From CAJQQY01 sp964352225 (lineage in GTDB: Bacteria > Bacteroidota > Bacteroidia > Chitinophagales > Saprospiraceae), in the NCBI GenBank assembly GCA_964352225.1, contig CAYGRM010000085.1, positions 1 through 20,460 of the forward strand: a DNA stretch of 20,460 bases. Direction: 5' to 3'. Made by a program: the position numbers and the translations under genes. Each line of letters starts with the position of its first letter. Position 1 is the first letter of the stretch. The notes under the pieces are model-generated. The model was not told the origin of the DNA. It saw nothing but the letters and a program-made list of their open reading frames with translations, and did no database searches. Shown here piece by piece: positions 14,163 to 20,460 of the stretch.

Positions 14163-15323
14163 ATGTTTAACCAAGCACAATTCAAAATACTAAGTGAATT
14201 TCAAAATAACAACACCCCTTGTGTATCAATTTATATCCCTACCTACAAAGCTGGTAAAGTTCAAGAAGATAAAATTCGTTTCAAGAACGCATTATCTAAT
14301 GCAATCTCACAGCTGACTGATAATGCTATTTTTCCTAACCAAGCAATGCAGAAAGAAGAAGCGATAAGATTTTTAGCCCCCGCATTTGAGTTATTAGACA
14401 ATGACGATTTTTGGAGCAACCTTTCAGAAGGACTTGCCATTTTTGTAGGGGAGAATCACTTCAGTCATTTTATCTGCCCAATAGATTTCCCTGAACTAGT
14501 TTATGTTCACAATCATTTCTATTTGCGACAATTGTTATCAATGTTGAATGATGAAAAGCGGTTTTTTGTATTAGCCTTGAGTCAGAATGATGTGAGATTT
14601 TTTGAAGGAAATGCAAATAGTATTACCCCCGTCATCATTGAAGATTTAATTCCAATGGGAATGGAAGAAATGATCGGAATGGAAGATAATACCTCAAACT
14701 TACAAGCCCGTTCAGGTGGAGCTGAAGGAACGATTTTTCATGGACATGGAGGTGGAAAAGATGATAAAAACGAATCTCTAAAAAAATATTTTAGAGATAT
14801 TGATAATGGACTAATGAAAATGCTACACGATGAAAATGTACCCATGATGATTTACTCCGTAGAAAACCAAATTCCGATTTATCAAGAAATATCAAAATAC
14901 TCCAATGTGCATCACCAACACATTACTGGAAATCCAGAAAACGATGATCCTGCTTTAATTCACGAAAAAGCATGGGCAATCATGGAAGATCATTTTAATC
15001 AAAAATACCATTCAGAAAAAGAAAACTTTAATCAAAGTTTAGTAGATGGGAAAGCATCATTTTCTATTCATGATATTGTTCCGGCTGCAGTAAGTGGAAA
15101 AGTGGAAACTTTATTTTTAGATACTCAAGAAGAAATAATTTGGGGAGAATATGATGAGAAAAGTTTCACTATCAACCTACATGAATCTAGACAACCGAAT
15201 AGTATTTGCCTCATGAATAAAATGGGTGTAGAAACTTTCAAAAATGGTGGAACAATTTACAATCGACCACGAATGGAAATGCCTCGAGCGATCACCCACG
15301 TCAATGCAGTACTTAGGTATTAA
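14163..15323 (+). CDS. baeRF-family protein (bacterial archaeo-eukaryotic release factor-like)
   Basis: 386 residues from the ATG at 14163 (MFNQAQFKIL). The family is related to the eRF1/Vms1/Pelota fold, whose members act on peptidyl-tRNA or stalled ribosomes; bacterial members are predicted, not proven, to do so. Recognisable blocks are CVSIYIPTYKAG near residue 20, the central acidic stretch, a His/Gly-rich loop FHGHGGGKDDKNE at about 196-208 that precedes KKYFRDID, the Vms1/eRF1-like MMIYSVENQIPIYQEISKYS, and the C-terminal VETLFLDTQEEIIWGEYD. It looks like baeRF family 3 or 7. The frame is open 13 codons further to a GTG at 14124, but that lies in the promoter. A perfect ECF-type box precedes it, and a hairpin follows at 15389-15427. 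Confidence 0.85.
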   Translation: MFNQAQFKILSEFQNNNTPCVSIYIPTYKAGKVQEDKIRFKNALSNAISQLTDNAIFPNQAMQKEEAIRFLAPAFELLDNDDFWSNLSEGLAIFVGENHFSHFICPIDFPELVYVHNHFYLRQLLSMLNDEKRFFVLALSQNDVRFFEGNANSITPVIIEDLIPMGMEEMIGMEDNTSNLQARSGGAEGTIFHGHGGGKDDKNESLKKYFRDIDNGLMKMLHDENVPMMIYSVENQIPIYQEISKYSNVHHQHITGNPENDDPALIHEKAWAIMEDHFNQKYHSEKENFNQSLVDGKASFSIHDIVPAAVSGKVETLFLDTQEEIIWGEYDEKSFTINLHESRQPNSICLMNKMGVETFKNGGTIYNRPRMEMPRAITHVNAVLRY

Positions 15324-15388
15324 TTTGATTCCCTGACCTAATACATTTGACCTAGTCAGTAAGAAAATTATATAGTCAAGTCGATATC

Positions 15389-15427
15389 GTGCGGAATTCC
15401 TAGCAATGTTGCTAGGAATTCCAGCAC
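15389..15427 (+). terminator. Strong hairpin terminator after baeRF gene
   Basis: GGAATTCCTAGCAA (15393-15406) and TTGCTAGGAATTCC (15409-15422) are exact reverse complements. The stem is extended outside a single bulged A by GTGC/GCAC (15389-15392, 15424-15427). TATTTTTAAA follows. Confidence 0.8.
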
Positions 15428-15508
15428 TATTTTTAAATCATTTTGCCTGATTTAAGCTCAACATTTATTTGACAACATTGAAGGCAAATACAAATATATA
15501 TTTACATC

Positions 15509-16006
15509 ATGCGTATTATAGCAAGCGTCATCATTATGACCATATTTCCTTTTTTTGTAACCAATGAAGAAATTCCCGAACCAAATCTAGAACCCGATAC
15601 AACTTATTGTAATTCGCGATATTTTTTCTGTGCGTCGTTTCCTGACTCCCTTCTCCCTGTTCAGTTAGTTTCTGATAATGATGATGGAATTATCCTTAGA
15701 TCAGAAGATGAAAAAGTAGTCGTGACCATTGCTGGAAGCGGAGGTGTATTGAATAGAGATACTTGGGATTTGTATGATGATTTTGTATCCGAGTGGATGG
15801 TAGATAACGAAGACGGAAAAATTATTGATGAAGTAATTAAGCAGCCCTATTATAAAGTTTCCTTCATCGATGGTGATCACCAATATTATCAACAATTATT
15901 TAATCAAGGAAATAAATATGTCATTTATCAGATAGTTGCTCCTAAAAATACGCCTAATAGAATTGAACAAATCAAAGAACATTTGAACATCTCTTTCGAT
16001 ATATAA
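15509..16006 (+). CDS. Secreted or envelope protein of unknown function
   Basis: 165 residues starting at the ATG at 15509. The N-terminus MRIIASVIIMTIFPFFV is a hydrophobic signal-like segment, short but usable for export, followed by an acidic mature protein. Two cysteines (YCNSRYFFCASFP) lie shortly after. I do not recognise the family; the arrangement (ILRSEDEKVVVTIAGSGG, YKVSFIDGDHQYYQQLF, NKYVIYQIVAPKN) resembles small lipid-binding or PsbP-like beta-rich folds, but this is a guess. It stands between two terminators (15389-15427 and 16026-16059), so it is a single-gene unit. I found neither an ECF-type box nor a convincing housekeeping promoter in the 80 bp upstream. Confidence 0.78.
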   Translation: MRIIASVIIMTIFPFFVTNEEIPEPNLEPDTTYCNSRYFFCASFPDSLLPVQLVSDNDDGIILRSEDEKVVVTIAGSGGVLNRDTWDLYDDFVSEWMVDNEDGKIIDEVIKQPYYKVSFIDGDHQYYQQLFNQGNKYVIYQIVAPKNTPNRIEQIKEHLNISFDI

Positions 16007-16025
16007 AATGCTTTCCCCTGCACTC

Positions 16026-16059
16026 ATAAAAGCCTCCATTTAACTTCAGAGACTTTTAT
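16026..16059 (+). terminator. Hairpin terminator after secreted-protein gene
   Basis: ATAAAAGCCTC (16026-16036) pairs with GAGACTTTTAT (16049-16059) with one mismatch and a 12-nt loop, followed by TTCTGTCC. The T-run is short, so strength is uncertain. Confidence 0.6.
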
Positions 16060-16114
16060 TTCTGTCCATTTTGGCCAGAGCAAATTCCTTATTTTTTAAT
16101 TATAAATTTTATCT

Positions 16115-16141
16115 GAACATCTGAACAACTCGCCCGTTCTA
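16115..16141 (+). promoter_or_regulatory. ECF-type promoter, perfect GAAC-N16-CGTTCTA, for usp-dps
   Basis: GAAC at 16115-16118, exactly 16 bases ending ACTCGCC, CGTTCTA at 16135-16141, then ATGAAAAATAAC. The ATG at 16142 belongs to the conserved tail of the box, as the GTG does at 14124. The predicted transcript start is near 16148, which leaves the ATG at 16157 as the usable start. Confidence 0.77.
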
Positions 16142-16156
16142 ATGAAAAATAACAAT

Positions 16157-16996
16157 ATGAAAAAGAAAAAAATATTTATATCTCTCAAAAATTATACGAC
16201 ACCAAATATGACTGCTAACTATGGCGTACAGTTAGCAAAAAGTTTAGGACGACCTGCTCATTTGTTTGGAGTAGAAAAAGTTCCTGTACAATCTGAACCC
16301 ATTTCGATTACCGGTTCAGGGATACCCAATCCCTCACTTGCTGGAATTGGAGATATTCACAAAACTGCTAAGAAAAAATTAGCAGCACTTCATCATGAGG
16401 TGAGTAAATTACACAACGATATTTCTTATAATGTTGAAATAGGGTTTCCAGAAGTTTCACTCATTGAAAAAACGGAAGAAACTAATCCGCACTTAGTTGT
16501 ATTAAAGGGTAACAACGAATTAACTACACTCCACGAGTGGTTCGGAACTTACGAAACTCGATTAGCTGAAAATATCGAAGCTCCCGTATTAGTACTGCCA
16601 AATAATTACAATTGGAAACCTGTTAAAAGGATTTTGTACATCATGGAAATGAATGATGAAAAAGTAGCGAATATGAGATTCTTAACCAATCTGGCAAATG
16701 AAATGAAGTCCAACATCGCAGTTGTACTATTATCAAATGAGAGAAGCGAAGCTGAGATGAACAAATACAATCATATCGTCAGAACGATGAGAACCATTCT
16801 GGGTTATGACAACATCAATTTCCACCAATTTTTCACCCAAGACCCAGCAAACACTATCGATAATTTATTGACACGGGTGAATGCAGATTGGTTAGCATTC
16901 GAACACGAGTCAAGATCATTTCTCGAAAGAATGCTAAACAATTATAATACAAAACGACTGATTCTTCAATCAGAAATTCCAGTTTTAGTATTCTAA
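16157..16996 (+). CDS. Tandem universal stress protein (Usp) domain protein
   Basis: 279 residues from the ATG at 16157 (MKKKKIFISLKNYTTP), cytosolic. Two Usp alpha/beta domains are present, about residues 1-150 and 154-279: the first runs from KIFISLKN to APVLVLPNN, the second from KRILYIMEMND to IPVLVF. Neither half has the GxxGxxxxxxxxxGS/T phosphate loop of ATP-binding Usp proteins (the regions read KGNNELTTLHEWFGTYETR and EHESRSFLERML), so it is probably a non-ATP-binding type. Usp proteins aid survival in starvation and oxidative stress, without a single defined reaction. The longer start at 16142 falls in the promoter tail. It is co-transcribed with dps, 24 bp downstream. Confidence 0.85.
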   Translation: MKKKKIFISLKNYTTPNMTANYGVQLAKSLGRPAHLFGVEKVPVQSEPISITGSGIPNPSLAGIGDIHKTAKKKLAALHHEVSKLHNDISYNVEIGFPEVSLIEKTEETNPHLVVLKGNNELTTLHEWFGTYETRLAENIEAPVLVLPNNYNWKPVKRILYIMEMNDEKVANMRFLTNLANEMKSNIAVVLLSNERSEAEMNKYNHIVRTMRTILGYDNINFHQFFTQDPANTIDNLLTRVNADWLAFEHESRSFLERMLNNYNTKRLILQSEIPVLVF

Positions 16997-17020
16997 AATA
17001 ATACCCAAAAAGATATACCT

Positions 17021-17557
17021 ATGAAAGCACCAAATCTATTTATTAATCAAAATAACAATCAAACTAATATGAATTATTTAGGATTCAAAAAAGAAAAAGT
17101 AACTCCAGTAGTGAGCGAATTAAATACATTACTTTCTAACTACCATGTGTATTATCAAAACTTAAGAAATTTCCATTGGAATATTCAAGGACAAAATTTC
17201 TTTGATCTACACAATCAATTTGAAGCATTATATAATGATGCTCGATTAAAGATTGATGAAATAGCAGAGAGAATATTAACACTCCGTCACCGTCCATTGA
17301 GTCGATTGACTGATTACCTAACGATCTCAAAAATTCCAGAAGCCACACTCGTCGAAGATGATAGAAAAATGGTATTAACTATTTTGCAAAATCATCAAAT
17401 ACTAATTTCCAATTTGAGAAAAGTAATTAAGCTAGCAAGTGAGGCAGAAGATGAAGGAACCATCGATATGGTAGGAAGCTTCTTAGAAAACCTTGAAAAG
17501 AAATCATGGATGCTCGACGCTTGGGCAACTAAAAAATTAGAACCTATTATTGCATAA
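17021..17557 (+). CDS. dps: Dps/ferritin-like DNA-binding protein from starved cells
   Basis: 178 residues from the ATG at 17021; an internal ATG at 17069 (MNYLGFKKEK) would give 162 residues, nearer the family norm, and the choice is unresolved. Dps forms 12-mers that store iron, consume peroxide and coat DNA. The inter-subunit ferroxidase residues are visible: FHWNIQGQNFFDLHNQFEALY (the two His), then the Asp and Glu of KIDEIAERI. The four-helix bundle continues to SFLENLEKKSWMLDAWA, the usual helix D. The N-terminal extension is Asn/Gln-rich and less obviously DNA-binding. It follows usp by 24 bp and shares the perfect ECF-type promoter; a terminator lies at 17585-17607. Confidence 0.92.
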   Translation: MKAPNLFINQNNNQTNMNYLGFKKEKVTPVVSELNTLLSNYHVYYQNLRNFHWNIQGQNFFDLHNQFEALYNDARLKIDEIAERILTLRHRPLSRLTDYLTISKIPEATLVEDDRKMVLTILQNHQILISNLRKVIKLASEAEDEGTIDMVGSFLENLEKKSWMLDAWATKKLEPIIA

Positions 17558-17584
17558 TAAAAATAGGTTTAAAAAATAATCAGA

Positions 17585-17607
17585 AAGTGCCGATTCTTTC
17601 GGCACTT
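17585..17607 (+). terminator. Rho-independent terminator of usp-dps
   Basis: AAGTGCCGA (17585-17593) pairs with TCGGCACTT (17599-17607) around a 5-nt loop, followed by ATTTTT. The next ATG at 17636 is 28 bp away. Confidence 0.88.
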
Positions 17608-17635
17608 ATTTTTCACAACAAAACTTTAAAAAAAA

Positions 17636-18172
17636 ATGGATAAAAATACTAACATCATCAAAATAGATAAAAATAATTATAGAGAATCAGGAACAACAAA
17701 TCCCGATAAAAATATTAACCTAGACAATTTTAGTAGAACTAGAAATGGTATTCGATTAGGAATATTAGGTGGAATAGGAATGGCTATGTTTTTAGTAGCT
17801 GCTCAATTAACGGCTGGAGAATCTATGGTATTAAAATTCTTAAAACACATTGCTTTATTTGGTGTATTAGGATATGGATTGAACGCTCAAAAAACTTACA
17901 TGCAAGATAATTATGGCTTTAAATATGGTATTCAATTGGGAGTAATTATTACCGCAACAAGTGCGATTACATTAGCTTTAATGAATGTAATTATGTTTCT
18001 AATTTCACCAGATTTAGCTTTCGACAAATTTTCAATGCAAGCTGATTCTGTAGGACATTTAGCCGTATTAAGTGGTGTTTTATTTTTTGAGGTTTTGGTA
18101 TTTGGAATGATTATAACTTTTATTTTCCTACAAGCAATCAAACCTAAAATAAAAGGTGCCAAAAAAGTCTAA
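17636..18172 (+). CDS. Hypothetical small membrane protein
   Basis: 178 residues. The first ~40 are hydrophilic and asparagine/lysine-rich (MDKNTNIIKIDKNNYRESG), followed by four hydrophobic segments at about 41-61, 65-82, 98-122 and 143-168, and a basic tail (KPKIKGAKKV). The tail predicts an inner-membrane protein. The pattern GIRLGILGGIGMAM, YGIQLGVIIT and FFEVLVFGMIIT resembles DUF4199-type Bacteroidota membrane proteins, though I am not certain. It begins 28 bp after the usp-dps terminator with no visible promoter of its own, and is followed 38 bp later by the small protein at 18211, so the two are probably co-transcribed. Confidence 0.78.
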   Translation: MDKNTNIIKIDKNNYRESGTTNPDKNINLDNFSRTRNGIRLGILGGIGMAMFLVAAQLTAGESMVLKFLKHIALFGVLGYGLNAQKTYMQDNYGFKYGIQLGVIITATSAITLALMNVIMFLISPDLAFDKFSMQADSVGHLAVLSGVLFFEVLVFGMIITFIFLQAIKPKIKGAKKV

Positions 18173-18210
18173 TTGAAAAAAAAATCTTTCTCTCAAAAAT
18201 AAAGAGCATC

Positions 18211-18546
18211 ATGAATTTAAATACATATCCAAACCTTACTCAAACAATCAATGCAATCCAGAAAAGAGGGTTTACCAAAATATTTAATTTCCAAAATGGG
18301 AATCTAAAATGTTTTCAGACTAATAAAATCTATACACAACAAGATTTGCAGATTGTAGAATATCATCGCTTCCAACATGATGAAGATCACCCTGAAGCTT
18401 CCATCATTTTTATCATCGTAAGTAAAAATGGTGACCGAGGTTACGTCGTCTCTTCCGAAAAAAATATGGTTAGCAAAAAGCTACTTCAGTTTATGGATAA
18501 AGTCAAAGTACTGCCTAGAAAGATTAAGCAAAACTTTTCAAACTAG
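18211..18546 (+). CDS. Small conserved protein of a Bacteroidota family, function unknown
   Basis: 111 residues, cytosolic. The layout of LTQTINAIQKRGFTKIFNF, then NLKCFQ, YTQQDLQIVEYHRFQHDEDHPEASIIFIIVSKNGDRGYVVSS matches a short Bacteroidota family (LxxLxxRGYTxDFN, an RFEG-like turn, then a DPxxxSIIYAISS-like strand). Members are often mislabelled phosphoribosylpyrophosphate synthetase in databases; no PRPP-binding motif is present here and that function should not be assumed. This copy carries a C-terminal basic extension (KVLPRKIKQNFSN). It lies between a membrane protein gene (38 bp upstream) and the AI-2E permease gene (87 bp downstream). Confidence 0.75.
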   Translation: MNLNTYPNLTQTINAIQKRGFTKIFNFQNGNLKCFQTNKIYTQQDLQIVEYHRFQHDEDHPEASIIFIIVSKNGDRGYVVSSEKNMVSKKLLQFMDKVKVLPRKIKQNFSN

Positions 18547-18633
18547 CCATTTCTACAGATCAATTTAGGGATGCTCTACACTCAAAAAATCAAGGAAAAC
18601 ATTTTTCTATTTTAACCAACGAAATATCCAATA

Positions 18634-19764
18634 ATGAAAAATTACACTTTTAGCATTCAAAAATTAGCTTACTTTTTAATCGTGCTTTGCTTGCTGACTT
18701 ACATTCTCATTATTGGAAAAAACATTTTAGCTCCAATAGTTTTTGGGGCTATTTTCGCTTTTATACTAAAGCCGCTATGTGGAAAGTTTGAAAAATATGT
18801 TTTTAATCGGCCGATAGCAATTACGCTTAGTTTTATCATAATGCTATTTCCGGTTGTTATACTCGTTTATTTTTTCTCGATGCAATTCATTGATGTTTTT
18901 CAAAATTTAGATTCAATATCTGAGAAGATTAAAAACGGAGTGCAAGGTATTTTTGATGTGATTAATACTCAATTTGGTATCAGTAGAAAAGAAGGAGAAG
19001 CTATCATTAGTGAGAATACTTCTAATTTAATACAAACTCCAATTTCTTATTTGGGAACAACATTAAGTCTATCTTCCAACTTCTTAGTAAATGTTTTCCT
19101 AACCGTAATTTATACTTTTTTGATTTTATTATATCGGACTTCTTTTAAACAATTCTACCTTATCCAATTTGGAGATCGAATCAAAGATGACGCAGAAGAA
19201 GTATTAAATAGAATTCAAAAAGTAATTCAAAAATACCTTTATGGTCTTAGCCTGGTTATAATTATTTTGAGTGTATTAAATAGTTTAGGCTTATCAATCA
19301 TTGGAATTGACTATGCCATATTTTGGGGTTGCTTGGCTGCATTTCTAGCTATCATCCCATACATCGGAACAGCACTTGGAGGGTTACTTCCTTTTTTGTA
19401 TGCCTTCGCTACAACTGATAATTATTGGCAACCTCTTTCAGTTATTGTCTTATTTACGATAGTACAATTTATTGAAGGAAATTTGATTACACCAAAAGTA
19501 GTTGGTTCATCAATCAAAATTAATCCACTAGTAGCGATTACTTCGCTGATCATCGGAGGTAGTGTTTGGGGAATGGCTGGTCTAATTTTATCTCTCCCAA
19601 TCATTGCAATTATTCGGATAATTTTTACTCAAATTGATTATCTAAAACCTGTAGCAGTATTATTGGGAGATAAAATTTATGAAAAAAATGATGTTTTCGA
19701 GGAGAAATTTGATAAAGAGAAATTTAGAATTTTCAACTTCTTTAAGAAAAAGAAATCCATTTGA
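18634..19764 (+). CDS. AI-2E family transporter (PerM/YdiK/TqsA-type permease)
   Basis: 376 residues, typical for the family, with eight predicted membrane segments. Two or three lie at the N-terminus (about 9-47 and 60-85), then a soluble, partly amphipathic segment (about 86-140), then the conserved C-terminal half. Signature blocks are IPYIGTALGGLLP (241-253) and EGNLITPKVVGSSIKINPLV (281-300), followed by GGSVWGMAGLILSLPIIAI. The family exports or equilibrates varied small substrates (autoinducer-2 in TqsA, ions in others), so the name does not establish AI-2 transport. A basic tail (FFKKKKSI) ends the protein. Its stop codon TGA (19762-19764) overlaps the first bases of the next gene's ECF-type promoter. 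Confidence 0.92.
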   Translation: MKNYTFSIQKLAYFLIVLCLLTYILIIGKNILAPIVFGAIFAFILKPLCGKFEKYVFNRPIAITLSFIIMLFPVVILVYFFSMQFIDVFQNLDSISEKIKNGVQGIFDVINTQFGISRKEGEAIISENTSNLIQTPISYLGTTLSLSSNFLVNVFLTVIYTFLILLYRTSFKQFYLIQFGDRIKDDAEEVLNRIQKVIQKYLYGLSLVIIILSVLNSLGLSIIGIDYAIFWGCLAAFLAIIPYIGTALGGLLPFLYAFATTDNYWQPLSVIVLFTIVQFIEGNLITPKVVGSSIKINPLVAITSLIIGGSVWGMAGLILSLPIIAIIRIIFTQIDYLKPVAVLLGDKIYEKNDVFEEKFDKEKFRIFNFFKKKKSI

Positions 19765-19789
19765 ACATCTTGACAACTACTCCGTTTTA
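19763..19789 (+). promoter_or_regulatory. ECF-type promoter, perfect GAAC-N16-CGTTTTA, for secreted coiled-coil gene
   Basis: GAAC at 19763-19766, exactly 16 bases, CGTTTTA at 19783-19789, then GAGAAAA. The -35 shares bases with the TGA stop of the permease gene. The predicted start is near 19795, about 53 nt before the ATG at 19848. A weak AT-rich stem AAATAC/GTATTT lies within the leader at 19799-19816. Confidence 0.72.
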
Positions 19790-19847
19790 GAGAAAATCAA
19801 ATACTTACAAGTATTTTTTACTTAATCATAACAATACACTTACAAAA

Positions 19848-20460
19848 ATGAAAAATATATTTCATCACCTTACATTTAGCCTTATACTTTTATTTTCAAG
19901 TACTTTTCTTAGTGCTCAAAAATTATCTATCACCGACGGAATAATTACCTACGATGATCAAGATCGGCCGTGCATCGTAGTTCAAATTGAACCAGATACA
20001 AAGGATGTAAAAGATGCCATAAAAGATTGGATGGATGATGAAAAGGATGTTAAACTTCGAGGATTTGGATTTCTTGTCAACAAAGATGTTTTAACTGCAA
20101 AAGAAATTAAGCTTCCAGAAATATCTCCTAACGAAATGGATTTCTATGTCGAAATTCTTGAAAAGGAAGAGATTACAGAAATGAAAGTCTTTGGATCATT
20201 TGGTTATAATATTCATATATCTAAAGTAAAATACCCAACTGAATATCGAGCACTTAAAAACATGACGCTTGATTTTCTCTCCAATTATTTACCTGAATAT
20301 TATAAAAACAAAATTGAAGATACTCAAGAATTATTAAGTGATTTGAAAGAGGAAAGAGAAAATTTAAAAGAAGACATCGAAGAAAATTCTGAGGAAATTG
20401 TAGAATTAAAAGAAGAAAATATTGAATTAAACGGAGAAGTAAGCGACAAAAATATTAAAG
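19848..20460 (+). CDS. Partial secreted protein with C-terminal coiled coil
   Basis: Open from the ATG at 19848 to the right edge, 204 complete codons and no stop, so truncated by the window. A signal peptide is present (HLTFSLILLFSSTFLSAQ, cut after SAQ). The mature N-terminal ~150 residues are mixed and acidic, with no family I recognise (ITDGIITYDDQDRPCIVVQI, VKLRGFGFLVNKDVLTAKEI). From about residue 160 onward a Glu/Lys/Leu heptad pattern appears (TQELLSDLKEERENLKEDIE, then EIVELKEENIELNGEV), predicting a long coiled coil. It is likely periplasmic, perhaps oligomeric. It is directly downstream of a perfect ECF-type promoter, which places it in the proposed stress regulon. Confidence 0.8.
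   Translation, partial: MKNIFHHLTFSLILLFSSTFLSAQKLSITDGIITYDDQDRPCIVVQIEPDTKDVKDAIKDWMDDEKDVKLRGFGFLVNKDVLTAKEIKLPEISPNEMDFYVEILEKEEITEMKVFGSFGYNIHISKVKYPTEYRALKNMTLDFLSNYLPEYYKNKIEDTQELLSDLKEERENLKEDIEENSEEIVELKEENIELNGEVSDKNIK

Noticed and set aside
15979..16006. TTGAACATCT near 15980, identical to the start of several promoter boxes
   Set aside because: It is inside the coding end of the secreted-protein gene and no CGTT follows at 16 bases.
16142..16156. ATG start giving the Usp protein five extra residues
   Set aside because: It is part of the TAATGAAAAA promoter tail; the ATG at 16157 begins the Usp fold.

Overview
The window looks like chromosomal DNA of a free-living Bacteroidota. 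It is AT-rich and intergenic regions are dominated by A and T. Starts generally lack a Shine-Dalgarno sequence. Secreted proteins end their signal peptides in the AQ, SQ or GQ style, and there is an OMP_b-brl/PorT-like barrel, a TonB C-terminal domain protein and several Bacteroidota-type small families. I see no rRNA, tRNA, CRISPR array or intact mobile element. The content is a dense stress-response island.

Layout. Positions 1-3311 (minus strand) hold a partial helical protein and an MscS channel sharing an upstream promoter, an outer-membrane beta-barrel, a short ribosome-hibernation (HPF/RaiA-like) protein and a thioredoxin-fold protein without active-site cysteines. Positions 3462-6326 (minus) encode a 954-residue cytosolic multi-PAS sigma-54 activator (PAS array, AAA+ with GAFTGA, Fis-type HTH). 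Divergently, 6661-7731 encodes a small unknown helical protein and an ECF-type sigma factor, preceded by a sigma-54-like -24/-12 promoter at 6537-6554. Positions 7930-11220 hold a DUF3124 lipoprotein, a secreted TonB-CTD protein, a secreted unknown protein, a small lipoprotein and an SDR dehydrogenase. Position 11337 (minus) starts a YvlD/phage-holin-4-like membrane protein. A roughly 950-bp gap at 11664-12617 holds one small ORF with its own terminator. Positions 12618-20460 hold an SDR-DUF2867 protein, a baeRF protein, a secreted unknown, a tandem Usp, a Dps, a small membrane protein, a small conserved protein, an AI-2E family permease and a partial secreted coiled-coil protein.

How the genes work together. 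Reading the intergenic regions by eye, I found the same bipartite promoter, GAAC-N16-CGTTYTA, always with exactly 16 bases between GAAC and CGTT. It lies upstream of mscS, the TonB-CTD gene, the baeRF gene, the usp-dps pair and the final secreted protein. Three further copies with one core mismatch and the same spacing precede hpf, the lipoprotein-SDR pair and the SDR-DUF2867 gene. GAAC/CGTT is the form recognised by ECF sigma factors (it resembles the alphaproteobacterial EcfG box), and one ECF sigma gene lies in the middle of the island. The sequence therefore suggests a two-tier general stress circuit: a cytosolic PAS sensor activates sigma-54 at 6537, which makes the ECF sigma factor, which turns on protective genes on both sides (osmotic channel, ribosome hibernation, release-factor-like protein, Usp, Dps). 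The cascade is inference; the promoter matches, spacing and gene order are read directly.

The promoter boxes also settle start codons. The longest ORFs of the hpf, baeRF and usp genes begin inside their own promoters, so internal ATGs are the better starts.
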